From a virus: 64,000 nt of DNA. Below are positions 39,082 to 47,021 of this stretch, in pieces; the stretch's first letter is position 1; every line of letters starts with the position of its first letter. The position numbers and the translations under genes are program-made. The stretch spans positions 1 through 64,000 of IMG/VR virus record IMGVR_UViG_3300047382_000480; one strand, given 5' to 3'. Under the pieces are notes generated by a model. That model saw only the letters and a list, made by a program, of their open reading frames with translations. It ran no database searches and had not been told where the DNA came from.

Positions 39082-39495
39082 TTACTTTTTGCCAATATTA
39101 TATTTGGTTATCAGTTCCCAATCGTTCTTTTCTTTGAACGAGAGAACCTTAATCTGAGATAGCGGTGCTTGTTCAGCATGCTTCTCTTCAGATACTATTG
39201 TCATCAAACCCCAATCTGAAAGTAACTTAGCAATCGTGTTTCGTCTTTCTAAGTCACCTTCACCAAAATCTGCTGCCTTACCATCAAGCGCAAACAGTTC
39301 TTTAAAGTGTGTGATGAAATATCTACCTTTCTTGTGTAATATGTGACAAGACTGGTATAAAATTTGTTCTTTTCTGGAGGCAACGCCAATGCGGGATAAT
39401 GTTTCTCTTATTTTTAGAAAGTCATCTGCATCTTTTAAAGTGATTTCTAGCGGTGCATATCCAGGATATTCAATCTGGAAGAAATCTTCACTCAT
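39082..39495 (-). CDS. regA: RegA translational repressor
   Basis: T4-type RegA, an mRNA-binding repressor that blocks ribosome loading on many early transcripts. The body LEITLKDADDFLKIRETL, LYQSCHILHKKGRYFITHFKELF and the end LITKYNIGKK match T4 RegA closely in arrangement; here 137 residues against 122, with an extended N-terminus. It has a late promoter of its own (39533), besides read-through from 45-44-62. Confidence 0.93.
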   Translation of the reverse strand: MSEDFFQIEYPGYAPLEITLKDADDFLKIRETLSRIGVASRKEQILYQSCHILHKKGRYFITHFKELFALDGKAADFGEGDLERRNTIAKLLSDWGLMTIVSEEKHAEQAPLSQIKVLSFKEKNDWELITKYNIGKK

Positions 39496-39532
39496 TATAA
39501 ATCCTTGTTATTCTTTTAAGAGTGTTCGGATT

Positions 39533-39540
39533 TATTTATA
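39533..39540 (-). promoter_or_regulatory. T4-type late promoter for regA
   Basis: TATAAATA reading leftwards, 38 bases before the regA ATG, in the gap after gene 62. Confidence 0.7.
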
Positions 39541-39558
39541 AAATTGAGTATATTGGGA

Positions 39559-40002
39559 TTACTTCCCACCCTTGTTCAGTTTCTTCTTAATAGCATCTAG
39601 TTGAGACTCTGTCAAGATTCTTAATGCGCCTTGAGCATGAGTATCATTGTATCCATAATATTCTTTGACTGTGGCTAAATCTTCTTCTTTGATTGGCTTC
39701 AGCCATTTATTAAATCTTTTTTTCGGACGAACAATACCACGAAGAAAATCAAACTGCGCTTTCTTATCAATATGTGGTCGGCTGTTCATTTCATTACAAG
39801 CAATGACAGTATCCGCACCATAACTCAGTGCCTTATTGATTATGAATGCATTGTATTGTTTTTCAGACCAGTCGTCTACGATTAAATTTTGTTTGGTGTG
39901 ATGGATAGCATTGACGAATTCAAAGGGACTGATTGCCTTTTTCTTTACTTTGAATTGTTCCTCGTCTAGCGATACAACTGGATCGCCCATACCCTCAAGC
40001 AT
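39559..40002 (-). CDS. 62: Clamp-loader small subunit (gp62)
   Basis: Small subunit of the sliding-clamp loader, 147 residues, divergent but recognisable: position between 44 and regA as in T4, and the segment QFDFLRGIVRPKKRFNKW resembles T4 HFNYLMAAVPRGKRYGKW in arrangement. AAGGGG lies nine bases before the ATG at 40002. Shorter than T4 gp62 (187). Confidence 0.85.
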   Translation of the reverse strand: MLEGMGDPVVSLDEEQFKVKKKAISPFEFVNAIHHTKQNLIVDDWSEKQYNAFIINKALSYGADTVIACNEMNSRPHIDKKAQFDFLRGIVRPKKRFNKWLKPIKEEDLATVKEYYGYNDTHAQGALRILTESQLDAIKKKLNKGGK

Positions 40003-40008
40003 TATACA

Positions 40009-40950
40009 TTACCCCTTGAGTTCAACATTCGCCATAATCTCTGTGAGGCAAGCTGTCAGATTAATTTCTTGATCGGCAACAAATGCTGCCTTGTATTGGT
40101 AATCTGCAATTAGAAGAACAAGCTGGGGAACCTGACTGACTTTATCTATCAAAGTGTCGTAAATTTTACGATATACACCTTGCGGATCTGAATCCACATT
40201 ATTAGCAACCCACTGTCGCATTTTCTTCCAGTCTTTGTCTCGAAGGCTGTCAACTAGTGCCTTCGTATTCACTTCAGCAAGGTTTGACAAAATACCTTCA
40301 TCAATCTTACCAGAAACACTATAGCGTTGCAATTCATTGAGGACACGTCGATAGTCTGGAAAATGTTTCATTAAAAGTTCAGCAAGGACTTTTTCAGAAT
40401 ATTCAACATTTTCTTGGTCGAGGATACCAGTCATTCGCTTCATAAAGCGAGAAGCCATTTGTTGGCGATTGGTTTTATCGAGTTTAAAATCCACGACAGT
40501 TGTTCGACTGTGTAGCGGTTCAATGATCCTGTTTCTATAGTTACAGGTAAAAATGAACCGACAGTTTTTAGAAAACTCCTCAATGAATGCACGCAAGGCA
40601 GGTTGTGTTGAATTGGGGTTCAGATAATCTGCTTCATCAAGTATGACCACCTTTGGCTTGCCCTCAAAGGACACAGTGCTGGCAAAGTCTTTTATCTTTG
40701 TCCGAAGAACATCGATACCAGACTCTTCAGAGCCATTGATAATAATATAGTCACACCCCAATTCGTTACACAAAGCACGAGCAACTGTCGTTTTTCCCGT
40801 GCCAGCAGTACCACATAATAACAAGTTTGAAATCTCTCCAGCGTCCACAAACTGTTGAAATGTATTCAAGAGAGAGGAGGGAAGGATACATTCCTCCAGT
40901 TTTTGTGGGCGATATTTCTCAACCCAAAGAAATTCATCTTGTTTTTTCAT
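40009..40950 (-). CDS. 44: Clamp-loader large subunit (gp44)
   Basis: AAA+ ATPase of the clamp loader, 313 residues. Walker A CGTAGTGKTT (about 46-55), Walker B VVILDEADYLN (about 100-110), sensor-1 RFIFTCNYRNRI, and the arginine-finger region HSRTTVVDF follow in order. It loads gp45 with gp62. Confidence 0.95.
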   Translation of the reverse strand: MKKQDEFLWVEKYRPQKLEECILPSSLLNTFQQFVDAGEISNLLLCGTAGTGKTTVARALCNELGCDYIIINGSEESGIDVLRTKIKDFASTVSFEGKPKVVILDEADYLNPNSTQPALRAFIEEFSKNCRFIFTCNYRNRIIEPLHSRTTVVDFKLDKTNRQQMASRFMKRMTGILDQENVEYSEKVLAELLMKHFPDYRRVLNELQRYSVSGKIDEGILSNLAEVNTKALVDSLRDKDWKKMRQWVANNVDSDPQGVYRKIYDTLIDKVSQVPQLVLLIADYQYKAAFVADQEINLTACLTEIMANVELKG

Positions 40951-40967
40951 ATAGTACTCCTAACCAC

Positions 40968-41573
40968 CTAACCAAGTTTATCTTCAGAACCTATGCCATC
41001 TGATAGGTTCAATGTTAATGCTTCACCACCTGCATCATACTCCCTTCCTTCCAAAAAGGCAAGGATATTTTGCGGAGAAGACACACCATATGGATCGTCC
41101 ATAGCATTTTGAGTGAACCCTCTTTCGACAAATCCTTGTTCAATTTCAAAGTTCTTGACAATTACTGCATAACGCCAAGAACGAACACCGAATCCAAGAT
41201 TGTCTTTTTGAACGTCCATTCCCATCGAGGCTGTAAACTTAGCAGACCCATCTGGAATAACTTTGACATTTTTAAGACCTTGATCCTCTGCCCACTTATT
41301 CATCACAAACGTATCATTAACCGATACGCAATAGATGTTTTCAATACCTGCCTTCTTGAACCGAGGATATAATTCCTCAAAGTCAGGAAGTTGGTATGTT
41401 GAACAAGTCGGTGTAAATGCTCCAGGAAGCGAGAAAATAATACACTTTTCACGACCCACTATTTCATGGCTCAACTGCATTTCCCATTTGTAAGGATTAT
41501 CACCACCCAGCGATTCATCTCGTACACGGACATGATGAATCACATTAGGTATGCGGTAAGGGAACGAACTCAT
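40968..41573 (-). CDS. Peroxiredoxin (Prx5-type)
   Basis: A thiol peroxidase of 201 residues with the active-site loop PGAFTPTCS (peroxidatic Cys57), the motif VNDTFVMNKW and a late RSWRYAVIV strand with the Arg of the active site. It reduces hydrogen peroxide or lipid peroxides. It lies between the clamp (45) and clamp loader (44) genes and is therefore made with the replisome. A glutaredoxin or thioredoxin is needed as reductant. Confidence 0.92.
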   Translation of the reverse strand: MSSFPYRIPNVIHHVRVRDESLGGDNPYKWEMQLSHEIVGREKCIIFSLPGAFTPTCSTYQLPDFEELYPRFKKAGIENIYCVSVNDTFVMNKWAEDQGLKNVKVIPDGSAKFTASMGMDVQKDNLGFGVRSWRYAVIVKNFEIEQGFVERGFTQNAMDDPYGVSSPQNILAFLEGREYDAGGEALTLNLSDGIGSEDKLG

Positions 41574-41582
41574 ATCTACTCC

Positions 41583-42239
41583 TTAGATTACTGAGTTTGG
41601 TTCTAGAGCCAACCAGTATTTAAGAGTTCCTGCTTCGTTCTCAAGGAACATAAACTTCTTTTGCGACAAGACGATCTTGTATGAATCCGCAATAACTTTG
41701 AAGTTCTCAACAGCAAGGCGACAATCAAACTCTTTATCAGTTTCTCCAATAACCTGACGGAAGGTATTGCTACGAGGTGTTGAGGGATCGCCAACAGACA
41801 ATGTAACCTTACCATCACGACCAACAACACTCATTACAGGTGCGCTGATAACAGATGCTGCACGGCTGATGTTTGTTACCTCATCTTTACTCAGAGAAAA
41901 CTCATAGAAGTTATCTACTTCAATAGTCTTGTCGGGAGCAGCAACAATAATTGAAGGGTCTGCATAATAATACTCAAACTCTGCACCACTGCTGTTGATT
42001 TTAAGACTCTCATCGCCAAGATCCAGATCTGGATTTTCAGTGAATGTAAGCAAACCTAACAGACTATTCAAGTCATAGATAGCAAACTCTTTGTCAAAAG
42101 ACTCGGACACTGTAGCACGAGAGAATATATTCTTGCCATTAGAAATCGTGGCAAGGGTGTTACCTTCACGAACTAGGATGTTCGTGTTAATCGTTGCGAA
42201 GTTTTTTAGGACTTCAAGGGTTGGTTTAGAAATGTTCAT
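41583..42239 (-). CDS. 45: Sliding clamp (gp45)
   Basis: DNA polymerase processivity clamp, 218 residues. It begins MNISKPTLEVLKNFATIN with VREGNTLATIS, as in T4 gp45, and shows the repeated strand-helix layout of the half-clamp domains. It is also the mobile enhancer of late transcription with gp55 in T4. Its promoter (42276) heads the whole 45-Prx-44-62-regA run. Confidence 0.93.
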   Translation of the reverse strand: MNISKPTLEVLKNFATINTNILVREGNTLATISNGKNIFSRATVSESFDKEFAIYDLNSLLGLLTFTENPDLDLGDESLKINSSGAEFEYYYADPSIIVAAPDKTIEVDNFYEFSLSKDEVTNISRAASVISAPVMSVVGRDGKVTLSVGDPSTPRSNTFRQVIGETDKEFDCRLAVENFKVIADSYKIVLSQKKFMFLENEAGTLKYWLALEPNSVI

Positions 42240-42275
42240 AATATAAGTTTCCTCTTTCTTTCACTTAGTTTCATA

Positions 42276-42304
42276 ATAATAAATCAATCATACATAAAAG
42301 TCAA
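42276..42304 (-). promoter_or_regulatory. Early-type sigma70 promoter for the 45-44-62 operon
   Basis: TTGACT (42304-42299), 17 bp, TATTAT (42281-42276), with GAGGAA before the gene 45 ATG. Confidence 0.8.
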
Positions 42305-42612
42305 GCACTTTCTTCAAAATACTCAATATTAATTTCAAATCCATCTTTAGCCTTGTCGGTGAAATCGATATCCATTGATTTCAACTCGTCAAACAGATTT
42401 TGATCTTCAGACCTTCCAATAACAGTTAGCGTTAATCCATCAACACTAAATTGATATTCTAATTTTACTTTACCGCTGTCAACATGACGACGAAAAATAC
42501 TCCTTGCGAGTTCGGCTTGCGGTCCACCCCAAGTATCAGCCCCAGAAAGAAAAATTTGTGAGAGATCTTTTCGTGTAACAGATATTTTCACACAGTAATT
42601 TGTTGAAGACAT
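42301..42612 (-). CDS. Hypothetical protein, 103 aa
   Basis: Soluble mixed alpha/beta protein (MSSTNYCVKISVTRKDL...; strand VKLEYQFSVDGLTLTVIG), acidic at the end (IEYFEESA). Starts inside the GNAT-like gene (overlap 25 bases). Not recognised. Confidence 0.55.
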   Translation of the reverse strand: MSSTNYCVKISVTRKDLSQIFLSGADTWGGPQAELARSIFRRHVDSGKVKLEYQFSVDGLTLTVIGRSEDQNLFDELKSMDIDFTDKAKDGFEINIEYFEESA

Positions 42613-43181
42613 TGCTTTACCTCATTTTCATAATCGCTAAAATCGATATACATCGCAGTTTGTTCTGTAAATTTATAATTAACCTTTGTATCAAAGGTCT
42701 TAATTTTAGGAACAAAAGACAAATATTTATTTTTTCTGACATTCATATATGCAATTGTAGCTTTTGCTCTCCAAAGATTATGATCGTTTAAGAAGAACAC
42801 TGCAGCCCGATAATTATCTTTTATTGCACGGATAAATGTGTGCTGAATTAATTTTCTCATCAACTGGATTCTTTCTTTCATTCCGAGATCGGTTGAAATA
42901 TATAACCGAACTGGGAAAACTGCTATTGAGTCATCTTGCTCAAAAGGATAACACCCAACACCGCAAACATATTTACCATCTTTTTCATAAACAAAATACC
43001 CACCATTTTCACAATCATATATCTTCTGAATAAAGATTTGATTGAGAACAGTTTCTGGGCGATTTTTCCAATCTAACACCTGCACATTTTCTGCAGTTAG
43101 ATCATCGCTAAACTCAGCAATTTTACACATATCAAACAATTTCTTGTCTTTTTCACAACTGCTATCTATTCTTACGAACAT
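42588..43181 (-). CDS. GNAT-like acyltransferase candidate
   Basis: A 197-residue protein whose middle (YFVYEKDGKYVCGVGCYPF, then VFPVRLYISTDLGMKERIQLM and AAVFFLNDHN) follows the strand order of GNAT acetyltransferases: antiparallel strands, a helix after strand 4, and an N-terminated strand 5. The acetyl-CoA loop Q/RxxGxG is not canonical. It is translationally coupled to the desaturase upstream (overlap 20 bases), so an acyl-transfer role in the lipid module is conceivable but unproven. Confidence 0.4.
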   Translation of the reverse strand: MFVRIDSSCEKDKKLFDMCKIAEFSDDLTAENVQVLDWKNRPETVLNQIFIQKIYDCENGGYFVYEKDGKYVCGVGCYPFEQDDSIAVFPVRLYISTDLGMKERIQLMRKLIQHTFIRAIKDNYRAAVFFLNDHNLWRAKATIAYMNVRKNKYLSFVPKIKTFDTKVNYKFTEQTAMYIDFSDYENEVKQCLQQITV

Positions 43182-43935
43182 CCAAAAACCTTATGAAAAA
43201 CTGATATGGCGAATCAAAAAACCCAAACTGTGCCTTTCCTGGATTATCGTGATGATTCTTATGGTACAACTCACCAACATAAAATATACTTAACCATGGA
43301 ACATTAATCGGTTCTTTTTTTAGATGACCAAAGATGTTTAATGTAACTTGGAAGATGTATGCGACCGCAATAAACGAAGCCCAGAACCCTCCTAATCCAA
43401 CTGCAAACATAAATGCAGCAGAGAGTATACCAAACTCCCAATACCACCTTGCTTGTAGTAGATACAGTTTGTCTCTTATCATCCACCTTGGAACCATATT
43501 AACAGGTGGAACATTATTAAAGACCATAAAATTATCAAAGATACTATGAACATTTCCATGAGGATCTTTTTCTGTATCAGTATGCTTGTGGTGTTGCCTG
43601 TGTATTCCTGCCCATCCCATACAGGGAGTGAGTAAGAAAAATGTTATCAATACCACAGTCAAAACCTCAACAAATCTATTTGGTTGCCAAGACTTATGTG
43701 AGCAGTAACGATGTTGAAACCCAGAGACAAAATATCCCACAAGAAGATTACTTAGTACTGCCCAAACAAAAACTTCTAAGAGTGATAATTTTGTTATCCA
43801 AAATACTGATGCGACAAGACAAGCTATGTACACAGCAGTGTGAACATATCCTGTTTTATTTCCTATAAACTTAGTCAAAGGAGCATTCAAACTTGCTTTC
43901 AAAAAAGCAAGGATAGTTATAATTGTAAGCATCAT
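43162..43935 (-). CDS. Fatty-acid desaturase (delta-9 type)
   Basis: An integral-membrane di-iron desaturase of 257 residues. The three His boxes are HRYCSH (75-80), HRQHHKH (112-118) and HKNHH (about 226-230), as in acyl-CoA/acyl-lipid delta-9 desaturases. Four or more hydrophobic segments surround them. It would introduce a double bond in host membrane acyl chains, raising fluidity. It overlaps the FabF stop (ATGA), so the two enzymes are made together. Confidence 0.9.
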   Translation of the reverse strand: MMLTIITILAFLKASLNAPLTKFIGNKTGYVHTAVYIACLVASVFWITKLSLLEVFVWAVLSNLLVGYFVSGFQHRYCSHKSWQPNRFVEVLTVVLITFFLLTPCMGWAGIHRQHHKHTDTEKDPHGNVHSIFDNFMVFNNVPPVNMVPRWMIRDKLYLLQARWYWEFGILSAAFMFAVGLGGFWASFIAVAYIFQVTLNIFGHLKKEPINVPWLSIFYVGELYHKNHHDNPGKAQFGFFDSPYQFFIRFLDVRKNR

Positions 43936-45092
43936 ACTCGTAAAACTATTGAAGAAGACCTTCCACCAAATGCAAACGAATTCTTCAATGCCAGTTTCCC
44001 ATTAACATTCTTTTTATATTTATAGACATATTCTAGATCGCAGTCTTGAATATTGAAATTTGCAGGTATAACAGAATCACGAAGGCACATCAAAGTATAA
44101 ATTGTTTCATTAATTCCACTAGAAGCAAGGGAATGACCAACCTTTGATTTAAAGCTGACAATAGGTTTGTTTGGAACTACCTTTTGAATTGCATCATATT
44201 CAAGGTCATCACCAATCGGTGTTGATGTTCCGTGCGCATTAATGAATGCGATATCGCCTTGGAGGTCTTTGGTAACATCTTTCATAGAAGCAATTGCGCC
44301 AGTCATATTTAGATCTGGAGATGTAGCACTACCTAATGCGCCATCTGTATGGTGCGCGATTGATTCAATGTACCCAAGTATATTAGCACCTCTCGCCAAA
44401 GCAGTAGACTCTTTTTCTAGCAACAGACAACCAGCACCCTCTCCCATGATGAACCCATCTCGGTTTTTATCAAAGGGGCAGGACTTTGTTCCCAGTGCAC
44501 CTAACTGAGAAAACAGATACATCTCATCTTCTACAGCAGGAGTATCTGTACCACCAACAACTACAAAGTCGTGTGTTTTAAGTAAGTGTGTCGCGTAGTC
44601 TAGAGAATATAGACCAGTTGCGCATGCGCCATCCATACTAACACAAGCACCACGAAAGTCAAATGCCTTTCCGATCAACCCAGCTGTAAAATCTTTTAAG
44701 TATTGAACGGAAGTTCTTGGGGATAGTCTTCTACCTTTATGCAATCTAGTAGAAAATGTTGTAGCCTGAGTTTCGGGTTTAGTCGCAAGGGAACTGAAAA
44801 CAACAGCGACATTAGTGCTGTCAATATCTTTAGTAGCTTCCTTGACTACGTGCAAGGCATTTTTAGATGCAACTGAAATTGAAGTATGTACTGGTTTTCG
44901 CACACCTTCAGGAATAGCATAATCAACTTCCATTGCCTTGAAACACTTTAAACCTTTGATAACATCAATATCTGTTTCAAACTCAATAGGCTCAATGTAT
45001 TCATCGCTCATCAGTCTAGCGTAACATTCTCCTGGAGAAGTCCCAAGAGTATCAACCATACCTAATCCTGTTATCACAATTTTATCGGTCAT
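43932..45092 (-). CDS. Beta-ketoacyl-ACP synthase (FabF/KAS II type)
   Basis: A condensing enzyme of fatty-acid synthesis, 386 residues. Catalytic Cys157 is in SMDGACATG, the first His in NAHGTSTPIGD and the second in KSKVGHSLASSG, with GEGAGCLLLE as the dimer-core strand. All three catalytic residues are present, so it should elongate acyl-ACP. FabF orthologues control the share of cis-vaccenate at low temperature. Standing directly before a desaturase, it suggests phage remodelling of membrane lipids. Confidence 0.92.
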   Translation of the reverse strand: MTDKIVITGLGMVDTLGTSPGECYARLMSDEYIEPIEFETDIDVIKGLKCFKAMEVDYAIPEGVRKPVHTSISVASKNALHVVKEATKDIDSTNVAVVFSSLATKPETQATTFSTRLHKGRRLSPRTSVQYLKDFTAGLIGKAFDFRGACVSMDGACATGLYSLDYATHLLKTHDFVVVGGTDTPAVEDEMYLFSQLGALGTKSCPFDKNRDGFIMGEGAGCLLLEKESTALARGANILGYIESIAHHTDGALGSATSPDLNMTGAIASMKDVTKDLQGDIAFINAHGTSTPIGDDLEYDAIQKVVPNKPIVSFKSKVGHSLASSGINETIYTLMCLRDSVIPANFNIQDCDLEYVYKYKKNVNGKLALKNSFAFGGRSSSIVLRV

Positions 45093-45104
45093 AATAAAAC
45101 TCGT

Positions 45105-45533
45105 CTATAGATGTTCAAAAAACTCATACATATTTAGGAAGTCTCCGTCAAGCGAAGGAATATTTTCTATATCAATGTTTGGTCTGTTTTTAAATTCAGC
45201 CTCAACATCATCTTTTTTGTAAAACGATGCTATACTATTATGTGAATTGTAATCGTCAGCATTCACATAAAAAAGATAATCTGCAGTAGTGGCGTGGAAA
45301 TAACGAAGAACAGACATTTTTCCTTTCACGGGATCATCGTCGCACTTCCCCTTCGCTACCGCATATCCATTATCAAAAGAAATTTGGGTCGCCAGAGAAG
45401 AAGACTCAGTGTCTGTTATATTAATAACGACAATCCGCTCATGAGGAGAGGAGTTTGAGTTCACGGATTTCAAACACCGATCTAACTTCTCTGGCTTCCC
45501 ATTGGTCAAAACCGCAACCAAAACTTTAGACAT
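45105..45533 (-). CDS. Short GT-A glycosyltransferase-like protein
   Basis: Starts MSKVLVAVLTNGKPEKLDRCLKS as a pattern typical of family-2 glycosyltransferases, with FYVNADDYNS (about 98-107) at the place of the DxD metal motif. At 142 residues it covers only the nucleotide-sugar half. It may be a remnant, or need a partner for the acceptor. The ATG at 45533 overlaps the DUF3310 gene by 8 bases. Confidence 0.5.
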   Translation of the reverse strand: MSKVLVAVLTNGKPEKLDRCLKSVNSNSSPHERIVVINITDTESSSLATQISFDNGYAVAKGKCDDDPVKGKMSVLRYFHATTADYLFYVNADDYNSHNSIASFYKKDDVEAEFKNRPNIDIENIPSLDGDFLNMYEFFEHL

Positions 45534-45804
45534 CTTCGTGTTCTCTATCGTGAACGTGAAGAGCAATCAAACCATAATGCAAAACTTTCAACAAGTCTTT
45601 GCGATTATATCCATCTTTGTTACCATAGCGTTGAGCATATTTCATAATATTACCGATACAAAACCCTTCGCCATGACCACCATCAATAATAAACTCGGTG
45701 GCTTGAAATTTATTTCTTGAGTAATGTTCGCCATATGTAGCATCAACATACTTTTGAAGGTCAGCCATCAACTGACCTTCGTTATATTTGTAATCAACCG
45801 CCAT
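45526..45804 (-). CDS. DUF3310-type protein
   Basis: A 92-residue protein with the DUF3310 pattern: EFIIDGGHGEGFCIGNIMKY (about residues 37-56), AQRYGNKDGYNRKDLLKV and HYGLIALH. DUF3310 proteins are frequent in phage genomes beside nucleotide or DNA genes and lack a defined role. GGGGA lies before the ATG. Confidence 0.7.
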   Translation of the reverse strand: MAVDYKYNEGQLMADLQKYVDATYGEHYSRNKFQATEFIIDGGHGEGFCIGNIMKYAQRYGNKDGYNRKDLLKVLHYGLIALHVHDREHEDV

Positions 45805-45806
45805 CA

Positions 45807-46961
45807 TTATTCCCCGAACAATTCGTCAAGTTCTGTTTCTGAAGCCAAAGGTATTTCTTCGTCACCTAACGCATCAGCATCAACCTTAGTATACAGATCA
45901 ATGAACGCAGCACGAGTATCTTCGTCAAAACGATTTACGCACATCTCTATCGCTTTCAATCGATCATCAAACATAGCATAAGCATTCACGATATGTTCAA
46001 TACGACGAGTTGATACGAGGTCATCAATAGCACCCTCAGCAAAAGTTTTTCGGATAACATCAGCCCAGCGAACTAGTTTCTCAGCAAAGTCTTCATCTAC
46101 TTTACCCACACGATGCATTTTACCCATAACAATTCTCTTTTCTTGAGACTCAGAAGGGAACTTTTGTTCGATAGTGATAGCAAAACGCTCAAGGAATGCT
46201 TCATCTAGAATCTGTGCCGAGATAAACTTACCATCATCCGAGCCACGACCTTTCGTATTAGCAGTAGCGACAACATTGAAGCCAGCTGAAGGATGAACCA
46301 TCTCACCAGTTTTCTTATTGAAGTATGGTTTACCCTCAAGGATGGCTTGCAAACACATCAACTTGTTAGAACCACGATCCAGCTCATCAAGAATCAAAAC
46401 AGCACCACGCTTCATCGCAGTCAAAACTGGACCCTCGCGATAAACAACATTTCCGTCAACTAGCGTATTACCACCGATCAAATCGTCTTCATCGGTCTCA
46501 ACAGAAATGTTAACACGGATCGCTTCACGTTTCAGTTTAGCACAGATTTGCTCAACCATGGTTGTTTTACCATTACCTGACAAACCAGAAATAAACGTGG
46601 GATAGAACAGACCAGATTTTACGATTTTGGCTAGATCTCGGTGGAAACCAAACGCCACATATGTGGGATCAACCACTGGGATAAGGTTATCAACCTTCAC
46701 TGCAAGTTTAGCTTGAGTCACTAATTTTTCATCCTGTACAGGGGCAGGGGTCGGAACAGGGGCATTATTGCTTTGAACAATTTTCAACCCTGCTGCATCA
46801 ACAGCATATTTGTTGTAACCCACTTTGTTCTCACGAAAAAACCAATGCGGGTATGGAATATCAAGACCTTGTTGTATCTCAACGATTTCAGGTCGGCTAA
46901 ATGTCTCTTTGTTTTGAAGCTTCAGTGCTTCAAGTAACTTCTCACGATTCAACTTACTCAT
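45807..46961 (-). CDS. MoxR/CobS-like AAA+ ATPase
   Basis: The ATG at 46961 (MSKLNREK, AGAGGA upstream) gives 384 residues. Residues about 1-75 are a small helical domain. The AAA+ core follows: Walker A GLSGNGKT (about 129-136), Walker B AVLILDELD (about 187-195), VVATANTKGRG as sensor 1. The C-terminal lid carries the MoxR/CobS features. Marine phage homologues are named cobS, but no other cobalamin gene is here. The next gene is a VWA protein, so a MoxR-VWA chaperone pair is the better reading. Confidence 0.88.
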   Translation of the reverse strand: MSKLNREKLLEALKLQNKETFSRPEIVEIQQGLDIPYPHWFFRENKVGYNKYAVDAAGLKIVQSNNAPVPTPAPVQDEKLVTQAKLAVKVDNLIPVVDPTYVAFGFHRDLAKIVKSGLFYPTFISGLSGNGKTTMVEQICAKLKREAIRVNISVETDEDDLIGGNTLVDGNVVYREGPVLTAMKRGAVLILDELDRGSNKLMCLQAILEGKPYFNKKTGEMVHPSAGFNVVATANTKGRGSDDGKFISAQILDEAFLERFAITIEQKFPSESQEKRIVMGKMHRVGKVDEDFAEKLVRWADVIRKTFAEGAIDDLVSTRRIEHIVNAYAMFDDRLKAIEMCVNRFDEDTRAAFIDLYTKVDADALGDEEIPLASETELDELFGE

Positions 46962-46992
46962 AACATAATCCTCTCTCATCAAGTTATAATAT

Positions 46993-47021
46993 ATTATCGC
47001 TCATTTCAATCCAAAAGTCAA
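46993..47021 (-). promoter_or_regulatory. Early-type sigma70 promoter
   Basis: TTGACT (47021-47016), 17 bp, GATAAT (46998-46993), between the VWA gene and the MoxR-like gene. It gives the ATPase its own supply. Confidence 0.8.

Noticed and set aside
44017-44024. TATAAATA octamer inside the FabF-type gene
   Set aside because: No gene starts at a sensible distance behind it and it lies in conserved coding sequence, so it is likely chance in AT-rich DNA.
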